Below are positions 1 through 5,768 of a DNA stretch of 9,332 nucleotides, in pieces. How positions within the stretch are numbered: the stretch's first letter is position 1; every line of letters starts with the position of its first letter. The notes beneath the pieces are model-generated. The model was given only the letters and a program-made list of their open reading frames with translations, searched no databases and was not told the DNA's origin. The position numbers were made by a program, and so were the translations under genes. The stretch spans positions 1 through 9,332 of the forward strand of contig JADFVP010000029.1 in assembly GCA_015222595.1 (NCBI GenBank), read 5' to 3'. The DNA comes from Pseudomonadota bacterium. Lineage in GTDB: Bacteria > Desulfobacterota > GWC2-55-46 > JADFVP01.

Positions 1-22
1 CGTATATTCGAAGGGAGATACA

Positions 23-985
23 ATGATAAAAGGTTTATCTTTTAGATCTGTTCTGTTATGCTTTTTTGCAGTCTTTCTGCTCCTTGGTACGGGTTGCGGC
101 CCGAAGGTTCAGGGTACTGTGAAAGATGATGTAACGCTAACGGAAACAGGCGATGAGCTTGCCGATATTGGAGAACTTTACCGGGGGCCGCTCTATAATG
201 TCGCTATTATAGCCTTTGAGAACCGGACGCCGAGCAAGGCGATAGACGTCGGCGGGGCGGCAACCGAGATACTGAGAAGCATTGTCAAGAAGTCCGGTCT
301 TGAGCCTATTCTTTTGACCTCACGAGAGTTGAGCGAGCAGGAGAAGTTAATAGCCCTTGAGCAGACCGGGGCGGTAAGGAAAGGCAAAAAAGAGTCCACA
401 CGCGGCTTCGAAGATATAGACTACAGGATTTCCGGCGCCATTACCTCTTACGCCGAGGTCGAAGAGGGCTCTAAATCTCTTATATCCAAATCGAAAACTC
501 TAGTCGCAAAGGTTCAGGTAGACTACGCCTTGGTAGATATTGAGTCCGGCAGAAGCCTTGTGGCCGATACCGGCTATGGGGAGTATAAGAAGAAGACAGG
601 CTCTACGCTTGGGTTTGGAACCAAGAGCACCGGAGACGCTTCTATTCGCGACGGCGCCCTCCGGGACGCGCTTACCAAGGCGATGGTACGGATGGTCGAG
701 AAGCTGAACGAAGAGCCGTTCGTCTCGAACATTTTGGCAATAGAGGGCGAGAGGGTCTATATACGTGCCGGAACAAAGTCGCGTTTCAAACCGGGCACGG
801 TCTTCAATGTCTACAGACCCGGCTCCGACCTCGTAGACCCTACCACTGGGCGCGTAATAGGTAAGAGCCAGCGCAAGATCGGTTCTGTTAAACTGACGGA
901 GCATCAGGGGCTAAATGTCTCGGAAGCGAAGCTTAAATCGGGCTCAGGATTTAAGAAGGGCGACATTGTCAGATCTCAAAAATAG
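23..985 (+). CDS. CsgG/FlgT-like outer-membrane lipoprotein
   Basis: The 320-residue protein starts with a charged, hydrophobic signal sequence ending in a lipobox-like LLGTGC, so Cys25 is the likely lipidation site. The -3 position is Gly, which is less usual. Residue +2 is Gly rather than Asp, so sorting to the outer membrane is expected. Residues about 55-215 resemble the CsgG / FlgT middle-domain fold: a VAIIAFENRT strand is followed by a helix with the AATEILRSIVKKSG pattern, then DYRISGAITSY and a VDYALVDIESGRSL strand pair. Residues about 228-320 resemble the FlgT C-terminal domain, with a strand (ILAIEGERVYIRAG), GTVFNVYRPG, DPTTGRVIG and a closing GFKKGDIVRSQ. The start ATG follows AAGGGAG with good spacing. 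The next gene begins 27 bases after the stop, so cotranscription is likely. A role in a periplasmic or outer-membrane assembly is inferred; the exact function is not known. True curli CsgG is unlikely because no csgA, csgB, csgE or csgF is nearby. Confidence 0.75.
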   Translation: MIKGLSFRSVLLCFFAVFLLLGTGCGPKVQGTVKDDVTLTETGDELADIGELYRGPLYNVAIIAFENRTPSKAIDVGGAATEILRSIVKKSGLEPILLTSRELSEQEKLIALEQTGAVRKGKKESTRGFEDIDYRISGAITSYAEVEEGSKSLISKSKTLVAKVQVDYALVDIESGRSLVADTGYGEYKKKTGSTLGFGTKSTGDASIRDGALRDALTKAMVRMVEKLNEEPFVSNILAIEGERVYIRAGTKSRFKPGTVFNVYRPGSDLVDPTTGRVIGKSQRKIGSVKLTEHQGLNVSEAKLKSGSGFKKGDIVRSQK

Positions 986-1012
986 CAGTTTCATTAATAG
1001 GAGTATAGGAAG

Positions 1013-2242
1013 TTGATCAATTTGAGTCCGTTGAGTTTGAGGTTCTCTTTTTTTACGCTCTTTCTTTTTACGGCACTTCTCTTTTCCGGTTGCGCCGGAC
1101 GAGAGGTCAGGTGTCCGACACCGGAAGACAACCCGCAGCACCATTATGTAAGGGGAATGGAGCTTGTAGAGAAGGGAGAGATAGGTTCGGCGCTTGAGAA
1201 GTTCGAGCGGTCGGTCTACTGTAGTGACGACTATGCTCCGGGCATTGCCGGCCGTTCGCTCGGCATAGCCCTTAAGGCCAAAGAGGATTTCGGTTCGGAC
1301 TTCAAACACTCTGCCGTCTACAAGGCGTACGACGGGCTCTATCAGGCCAGAAAAAGAGTTGAGAACGATGAAGAAGAGTTTGCCCTTCACCTGGCAACTA
1401 TGCGTGTCTATTCTGAGCTAAAACCGAAGGATTGGTTCGACAAAGTTACCAAGGCGTATAAGAAGGTCGGAAAGCTCGAAGTCAATGAGGAGAAGCTTCT
1501 CTATTACAACGGCGTTGAGGCTGCCGACTTCTTTATGGGTATGGCATATATATCGGCGCGGGACTTCTCGGGAGCACGCGACATGTTCGCCCGCGTGCTT
1601 GATGCAAAGCGGGTCTCAAGGTGGAACGAGATAGCCGATGAACAGTGGAAGCTGGCCGACAGGGCCATACGCGCAATGGGCGGCAGAATGGTAGCCGACG
1701 TCGGTAAAGAGATTGCCCTTAGGGAGTCTGTTGCGCGCGGCGCTATGGCGGCCCTGCTGGTAGAAGAGTTGAGGATCGAGCGGCTCTTTGCCGGAGCGAT
1801 TCCGGTTAAGTCGGAGCTTGAGGCGTTAAAACCCGTAGCCATTCCCGGTGATATTGCCGCCAACCCTTTCAAGGACGAGATACTGACTACCTTGAAGTGG
1901 AAGGTTCGCGGACTGGAGTCTTCCTACGATAACGGTTCAGAGACGTCTCTCTTTAGGCCAGACGACCCGGTAAGCCGTAGAGATTTTGCGCTTATTCTCG
2001 AAGACGTACTTGTCAAGCTGACCGGACGCGAGGAGATTGCCGCCTCGTTTTTTGGCCACAGAAGCTCGCCGTACCCGGATGTTGCCGTAACTTCGGCATG
2101 GTACAACGCGGTGATGAACGTGACGACAAGAGGGCTTATGGAGACCGAACTCTCAGGAGAGTTCAGGCCCGACGACCCGGTCTCCGGCGTCGAGGCGCTT
2201 TTGGCCGTAAGGGTACTTCGCCAGAAGATGACCGCAAGGTAG
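1013..2242 (+). CDS. Lipoprotein with TPR-like helices and C-terminal SLH repeats
   Basis: The 409-residue protein has a signal peptide ending in the lipobox LLFSGC, which makes Cys27 the predicted lipidated residue. Residues about 40-95 look like a tetratricopeptide repeat (YVRGMELVEKGEIGSALEKF), and more helical, TPR-like sequence follows to about residue 220. The C-terminal third carries S-layer-homology features. The block FRPDDPVS occurs twice, near residues 314 and 384, about 70 residues apart, with a PYPDV...AWYNAVMNVTTRGLM segment between them that is typical of SLH motifs. SLH domains usually bind cell-wall polymers, so the protein may link the outer membrane to the wall; that is inference. 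No ATG start fits. TTG at 1013 lies 9 bases after TAGGAG, but TTG at 1022, 9 bases after AGGAAG, is equally possible and would shorten the protein by 3 residues. It sits between a CsgG/FlgT-like gene and an LPP20-like gene in the same orientation. Confidence 0.75.
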   Translation: MINLSPLSLRFSFFTLFLFTALLFSGCAGREVRCPTPEDNPQHHYVRGMELVEKGEIGSALEKFERSVYCSDDYAPGIAGRSLGIALKAKEDFGSDFKHSAVYKAYDGLYQARKRVENDEEEFALHLATMRVYSELKPKDWFDKVTKAYKKVGKLEVNEEKLLYYNGVEAADFFMGMAYISARDFSGARDMFARVLDAKRVSRWNEIADEQWKLADRAIRAMGGRMVADVGKEIALRESVARGAMAALLVEELRIERLFAGAIPVKSELEALKPVAIPGDIAANPFKDEILTTLKWKVRGLESSYDNGSETSLFRPDDPVSRRDFALILEDVLVKLTGREEIAASFFGHRSSPYPDVAVTSAWYNAVMNVTTRGLMETELSGEFRPDDPVSGVEALLAVRVLRQKMTAR

Positions 2243-2301
2243 ATGGCTTTGCCGCTACTTCCAGGGATTTGGCTTATGAGTTATATTTTAAGGGGCTATA
2301 G

Positions 2302-3168
2302 ATGAGAACTCTTCTCTGTCTTCTTTTATCCATCTTCGTTATACAGGCCCACTTACTCTCAAGTGTGGCGTACGGCTCGGCGGATGCTCTTGTGAGTAAT
2401 CATACAGAGGCCTTTGTATCCGGGTATATTACTGTTAAGGGTTTCGGCTTTCCACCCCTTGACAGCGCCCTTACGGAACCTCAGAAAAGGGCGCTCAGTC
2501 TGAGGGCCGCCCGCGTGATGGCACTTCGTGCGGCAGTAGAGGCTCTAGACGGCGTAATAGTAAATGGTAAGAGAACTGTTAAGGATGCCACAAAACTTTC
2601 CGAAGAGGTTAAGATATCGGTAAGCTCATTCGTACGCGGAGCCGAGGTGCTCACCGAAGAGTACGATGAAGAGAGTGAAACCGCTACCGTCACTCTTAGG
2701 GTTCCCCTGACCGGAACCAAGGGAATGGCGGCCATGCTCTTAGGTGGCACCGGCTCTGTGGTGCCGGAGATGCCATTCTTCACAACAGAGTCGAAAGCGA
2801 GGAAGGCCGGCAACTACGACGGTCTGATTATAGATGCAAGGGGGCTCGGATTTAGACCAGCCATAGTAAACAGGTTGGTGGTCGGCGTTGGTGAAGAGAG
2901 CAAAGTCCTCTTCGCCCCCTCTATGATAACAGTAGCTCCTATGGAGAGGGCCGGAGCCGTCGGTTATACGGACGATCCGCAACGCGCTATAGAGATCCTT
3001 TCGGAGTCTGGTTCCGTGAACCCGGTGACCATAAAACCCGTTGGGCTTTCAGCCGGGGGGACTGATGCGGTTGTAGGTCTAGAGGATGCGAAGCTGGTTA
3101 GCGGTGCGAACAGTCTTAACGCTTTTCTTAAAAGGGGGCGTGTTGTCTTTGTGCTGGGGCGTCGGTAA
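2302..3168 (+). CDS. Secreted LPP20 / FlgT N-terminal-like protein
   Basis: The 288-residue protein has an N-terminal signal peptide with probable cleavage after about residue 25 (VAYG) and no lipobox Cys. Residues about 38-145 match the LPP20/FlgT N-domain pattern. A strand GYITVKGFG is followed by a long helix (RALSLRAARVMALRAAVEALDGV), then SVSSFVRGAEVLTEEYDEE and a strand ATVTLRVPL. Residues about 158-288 resemble the C-terminal part seen in some LPP20-type exported proteins: YDGLIIDARGLGFRPAIV, a GAVGYTDDPQRAIE segment, NPVTIKPV, and a hydrophobic end (RVVFVLG). AAGGGG lies 6 bases before the ATG. The gene follows the SLH lipoprotein after 59 bases and probably shares its transcript. FlgT supports the flagellar basal body in Vibrio, but no flagellar gene is visible here, so a general envelope role is the safer reading. 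Confidence 0.7.
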   Translation: MRTLLCLLLSIFVIQAHLLSSVAYGSADALVSNHTEAFVSGYITVKGFGFPPLDSALTEPQKRALSLRAARVMALRAAVEALDGVIVNGKRTVKDATKLSEEVKISVSSFVRGAEVLTEEYDEESETATVTLRVPLTGTKGMAAMLLGGTGSVVPEMPFFTTESKARKAGNYDGLIIDARGLGFRPAIVNRLVVGVGEESKVLFAPSMITVAPMERAGAVGYTDDPQRAIEILSESGSVNPVTIKPVGLSAGGTDAVVGLEDAKLVSGANSLNAFLKRGRVVFVLGRR

Positions 3169-3202
3169 GCGTGAGGTAAGCGCTGAGTTGAAGCGTCCGA
3201 CG
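3160..3202 (+). other. Imperfect stem-loop across the stop codon of the LPP20-like gene
   Basis: CGTCGG (3160-3165) can pair with CCGACG (3197-3202). An inner AGCG (3168-3171) can pair with CGCT (3181-3184). The stop codon TAA (3166-3168) lies inside. No T-run follows directly, so this is not a standard terminator; it could stabilise the 3' end of the mRNA. A near-tandem GGTAAGCG copy (3164-3171 and 3175-3182) lies within it. Confidence 0.3.
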
Positions 3203-3233
3203 AACCGATGTAGATTCCTTTCTGAGGTTTTTT
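3203..3233 (+). terminator. Weak candidate intrinsic terminator after the lipoprotein gene cluster
   Basis: AACC (3203-3206) can pair with GGTT (3226-3229), with an inner AGA/TCT pairing (3212-3214 with 3221-3223), and the right arm runs into six T residues (3228-3233). The stem is short and interrupted, so termination would be weak. The position fits the end of the cluster at 23-3168, ahead of the separately organised barrel gene. The rest of the gap 3169-3286 shows only the ribosome binding site of the next gene. Confidence 0.25.
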
Positions 3234-3286
3234 GTGGCAGGCCGGTCAAGTATTCTTAAATGTAAATATAATAGAGGAGGTCTGGA

Positions 3287-4033
3287 GTGAAAAAGATACT
3301 TATTGCATTTTTTGCCGTAGCATTTGCTGCACTATTAAGCACACCCGCAGAAGCGATAGTGCAGGTGGAGGGCCGGTACTGGTTTTCGACTCTTGACTCC
3401 AATGTGAAGGCTACTGGTGGTGGTGTTGGTACGGATATAGACCTTGTAAATACGCTTGGTATGGATGAAAAGAGCAACTTCTTCGACGGGCGTGTTGTTC
3501 TGGAACTCGGCGGCCACAGCCTCCGGTACGGCTATGTTCCTTTGTCCTGGAAGGGTACCGGTAGTGATAGTCTAGCCATTGTATTCAATGGACAGACCTA
3601 TACAGCGAATGTTGCTATCGATTCAGAGCTTACTCTCGATTATCACCGCCTGGCATACCAGTACAACTTTATCGATACGCTCGACAACCACCTCGGCGTA
3701 ATCGCAGAGCTTAAGTACTTCAATATAGATGCAAAGCTCGAGAGTGCGGTTAGAGATGAGACTATCTCTTTTGGCGCTCCGGTTCCGACCGTCGGTCTCT
3801 CTGCTCAGGTGGCTATACCTTTCCTGATAAAGCTAAACGGGGAAGCGACCGGAATTAGCCTTGGAGACAAGGCTTATATGTACGATGCAGAGATCAGCCT
3901 TAGCTACAAGCCTCTACCGTTTTTCGACCTCGCCGGAGGATACAGGGTTTTTAAGCTCCACGTGGAAGACGGCAATGATGAGGCCGATATTGAGGTTAAT
4001 GGGCCGTTCATCATGCTCAGGGCCGACTTCTAA
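3287..4033 (+). CDS. Small outer-membrane beta-barrel protein
   Basis: The 248-residue protein starts at GTG, 6 bases after a strong GAGGAGG site (3274-3280). It has a classic signal peptide (MKKILIAFFAVAFAALLSTPAEA) with predicted cleavage after Ala23. The mature part has alternating polar and hydrophobic strands: VEGRYWFSTL, FFDGRVVLELGGHSLRYGYVPLSW, LDYHRLAYQYNF, LGVIAELKYFNIDAKL, DAEISLSYKPLPFFDLAGGYRVFKLHV. It ends with a strand closing in Phe (FIMLRADF), as expected for substrates of the BAM assembly machinery. The size suggests an 8- to 10-strand barrel. No specific family is recognised. The next gene is the MCE-system permease, 101 bases downstream in the same direction. A partnership in lipid transport is possible, but adjacency is the only support. 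A strong ribosome binding site and a stand-alone position are consistent with an abundant envelope protein. Confidence 0.7.
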   Translation: MKKILIAFFAVAFAALLSTPAEAIVQVEGRYWFSTLDSNVKATGGGVGTDIDLVNTLGMDEKSNFFDGRVVLELGGHSLRYGYVPLSWKGTGSDSLAIVFNGQTYTANVAIDSELTLDYHRLAYQYNFIDTLDNHLGVIAELKYFNIDAKLESAVRDETISFGAPVPTVGLSAQVAIPFLIKLNGEATGISLGDKAYMYDAEISLSYKPLPFFDLAGGYRVFKLHVEDGNDEADIEVNGPFIMLRADF

Positions 4034-4051
4034 AATATCGCTACAGTACCT

Positions 4052-4107
4052 ATGCCGGGCCCTTATGCACCCGCTCTACCTTGAGAGTGTGCATGGCGGC
4101 CCGGTGT
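4052..4107 (+). other. Large imperfect stem-loop in the leader of the mlaE-like gene
   Basis: CCGGGCC (4055-4061) pairs exactly with GGCCCGG (4098-4104). ATGCAC (4065-4070) pairs with GTGCAT (4089-4094). An inner CTCT (4074-4077) pairs with AGAG (4084-4087). Two G-T wobbles join the two main arms around one C-C mismatch. The hairpin fills most of the gap after the barrel gene and ends 11 bases before the TAGGAAG ribosome binding site of the permease gene. No T-run follows, so it is not a simple intrinsic terminator. It may limit read-through, protect the upstream mRNA or affect translation of the permease. Confidence 0.6.
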
Positions 4108-4134
4108 TATGGAATTATAGGAAGACTGATGTAA

Positions 4135-4932
4135 ATGGATATCTTCACCAGTCTAGGTAGCATCGCTATCGGCCGCGTACAGACGCTCACCGCCGTATGG
4201 AGCACTATTGCTCTCTCGCTGAGTTCGCTCGTCTTCAGGTTCTATGTCGGGCGCAAGGCCACCTTTCAGGTTCTTCTTAAACAGGTCTACTTTACCGGTT
4301 TTCAGGCAATACCAATAATCTCATGGATAGCGCTGATCCTCGGCATTATCGTCCTGACCCAGTTGCTGTCCATCTTGCCCGGGCTCGGTGGCGAGCGCTT
4401 GATCGGGGATATTCTGGTGTGGGTGGTCGTCAGAGAGGTAGGGCCGCTTCTGGCAGCCGTGGTCGTAATAGCGCGTAGCGGCACGGCAATAGCCTCTGAG
4501 CTTGGCACCATGCGTATAGCGAAGCAGCTCACGGCGCTTGAGATCATGGGCATAGACCCTGTCCATTACCTTGTAATGCCGAGAGTTATAGGCACTGCCA
4601 TAAGTACGTTCGTGCTGACCTTCTACTTCGAAGTCGTTGCTATACTCGGTGGTTATCTTCTTGCCGGTTTTGGTAAAAACATTACTTTCAGTATCTATAT
4701 GTCGAGCATACTCGGTTCCATGGGGCTGCTTGAGGTCGTAGTCTCGGTCTTGAAGAGTCTCCTCTTCGGCCTCGTTATTGGTGCAATCTGTACGTCGAGC
4801 GGTCTTACTGTCGGCAGCTCGATTACCGAGGTGCCGCAGGCCACGACTAAGGCTGTCATAGGCTCTCTGGCGGCTATCTTTGTGATAGATGCGCTTATAA
4901 CTACTGTCTTTTTTATACGTCTCGGTCTCTGA
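4135..4932 (+). CDS. mlaE: MlaE-family ABC transporter permease (MCE lipid transport)
   Basis: The 265-residue integral membrane protein has about five to six hydrophobic segments, including AIPIISWIALILGIIVL and the terminal SLAAIFVIDALITTVFF. The family signature is intact at about residues 98-150: VREVGPLLAAVVVIARSG, then AIASELGTMRIAKQLTALEIMG and IDPVHYLVMPRVIG. Members of this family form the inner-membrane permease core that binds an MCE protein on the periplasmic side and an MlaF-type ATPase on the cytoplasmic side, to move phospholipids between the membranes. Length is normal for the family. The start ATG follows TAGGAAG (4119-4125) by 9 bases. An ATG at 4129 is followed at once by a TAA stop and is not usable. 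The genes downstream encode an ATPase homologue and an MCE protein, which supports the call. The permease looks fully functional, unlike its ATPase neighbour. Confidence 0.93.
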   Translation: MDIFTSLGSIAIGRVQTLTAVWSTIALSLSSLVFRFYVGRKATFQVLLKQVYFTGFQAIPIISWIALILGIIVLTQLLSILPGLGGERLIGDILVWVVVREVGPLLAAVVVIARSGTAIASELGTMRIAKQLTALEIMGIDPVHYLVMPRVIGTAISTFVLTFYFEVVAILGGYLLAGFGKNITFSIYMSSILGSMGLLEVVVSVLKSLLFGLVIGAICTSSGLTVGSSITEVPQATTKAVIGSLAAIFVIDALITTVFFIRLGL

Positions 4933-4991
4933 TACTCTCTTTCGTCTGCGACAGAGGAACTATTCGGACCGTTAACGCTACTACGGGTGCT

Positions 4992-5669
4992 ATGGCGGTC
5001 TTAGTCGAACTGAAAAAAGCGAGCTGTACCAGTGAGGACGGCATAACGGTTGTCGAGGATGCAACCGCCTCCTTTTCGAGCGGGCAGAGGGTCGTAATCA
5101 CCTCTGCAAACGGAAATGCGGCTAACTGCCTCTTGGGGCTTATAGCCGGCATAGTAACACCGGTCTCCGGCTCGGCACACCTTTTCGGCAAAGACGTCTC
5201 TACTCTCGATCTCGACATGCTTGCTGAGCTTAGAACGAGGGTAGGTTTTCTTTTTCACGATTCGGTGCTGGTAAGCAACCTGAAGGTTATCGAAAATGTG
5301 GCCCTGCCTATCATCTACCATTCAGAGCTGTCGTACGAAGATGGAATGGCAAGGGCTCAGAAGTTGCTCGACCTGGCAGGCTACAGAGGCGAGGTATGGG
5401 CGTTGCCCGGACCGTTGCCGCTTCACGTAAGAAAAAAGGTCTGTGTTGCACGCGCATTGGCGCTTGCCCCGCAGGTGGTGGTCTGTGAAAATATAGCCTC
5501 AGGGCTTGCTCATGACGAAGCAATGCACTTAACGGAGCTGCTTGTCGAGTACCAGGCGCGAAGAGCCGCTGACAGGCTGCTGATAATGACTGTCGATAAT
5601 GCAGCTGATGCCGTGCTCGTTAAGCCGGACCGTCAGTTACGCATAGAGGGCAACAGGCTTGTAGAGTAA
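4992..5669 (+). CDS. Degenerate MlaF-like ABC ATPase homologue (probable pseudo-ATPase)
   Basis: The 225-residue protein follows the whole length of an ABC nucleotide-binding domain, in the position of mlaF between permease and MCE genes. The fold can be traced by VELKKASCTSEDGITVVEDATASF, LLGLIAG (47-53), VGFLF (84-88), VIENVALP (99-106), RKKVCVARALALAP (147-160) and SGL (170-172). The catalytic motifs are missing. Walker A is replaced by SANGNAANC (38-46), with Ala44 where the Lys should be. The Q-loop Gln is His89. The signature LSGG reads LPLH (142-145). The Walker B Asp-Glu is Glu166-Asn167. The D-loop Asp is Ala173. The switch His aligns with Val201. The reading frame is uninterrupted, so this is not simple decay by frameshift. 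ATP hydrolysis by this protein alone is unlikely. It may be a structural or regulatory subunit, or pair with an active ATPase encoded elsewhere. It is shorter than typical MlaF. The ATG has only a poor upstream GGG, and no other common start codon exists between it and the mlaE stop. Confidence 0.85.
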   Translation: MAVLVELKKASCTSEDGITVVEDATASFSSGQRVVITSANGNAANCLLGLIAGIVTPVSGSAHLFGKDVSTLDLDMLAELRTRVGFLFHDSVLVSNLKVIENVALPIIYHSELSYEDGMARAQKLLDLAGYRGEVWALPGPLPLHVRKKVCVARALALAPQVVVCENIASGLAHDEAMHLTELLVEYQARRAADRLLIMTVDNAADAVLVKPDRQLRIEGNRLVE

Positions 5670-5694
5670 AGGTTGTAAAGATCCGCGCAACGAC

Positions 5695-5722
5695 ATGACA
5701 GAGACTATTCGTTAGAGATAAT
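5695..5722 (+). promoter_or_regulatory. Candidate sigma-70-type promoter for the mlaD-like gene
   Basis: ATGACA (5695-5700) and GATAAT (5717-5722) each match the -35 and -10 consensus at five of six positions, with a 16-base spacer. A start about 7 bases downstream of the -10 box would give a leader of roughly 40 bases. It lies in the 99-base gap before the MCE gene, an unusually wide gap for an mla-type operon. The call rests on pattern matching alone. Confidence 0.4.
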
Positions 5723-5739
5723 CGAGAGAAAACTCAAGT

Positions 5740-5753
5740 AGTTTGTTAAAACT
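5740..5753 (+). other. Small inverted repeat in the mlaD leader
   Basis: AGTTT (5740-5744) and AAACT (5749-5753) form a perfect 5-base-pair hairpin with a four-base loop, 15 bases before the mlaD ATG, close to where a ribosome binding site would normally lie. It could be a small operator or a translation-modulating hairpin. It is short enough to be chance. Confidence 0.25.
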
Positions 5754-5768
5754 GTCGAACTTTCATTT

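Noticed and set aside
23..985. True curli secretion channel CsgG
   Set aside because: No other curli genes are present, and the C-terminal domain resembles FlgT rather than curli CsgG.
2098..2301. Plus-strand 67-codon frame overlapping the end of the SLH lipoprotein gene
   Set aside because: It overlaps the SLH repeats in another frame and has no ribosome binding site or recognisable product.
3235..3249. TGGCAGG...TCAA resembling a sigma-54 promoter
   Set aside because: The -24 half (TGGCA) is good but the essential GC of the -12 half is AA here.
3267..3272. Perfect TATAAT box before the beta-barrel gene
   Set aside because: It lies directly before the GAGGAGG ribosome binding site, so a start from it would fall inside that site, and no -35-like sequence is found 16-18 bases upstream.
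4992..5669. Frameshift or sequencing error as the cause of the missing ABC motifs
   Set aside because: Recognisable ABC-type sequence flanks every altered motif in the same frame (LLGLIAG, VGFLF, RKKVCVARALALAP, SGL), so the changes are substitutions, not frame errors.
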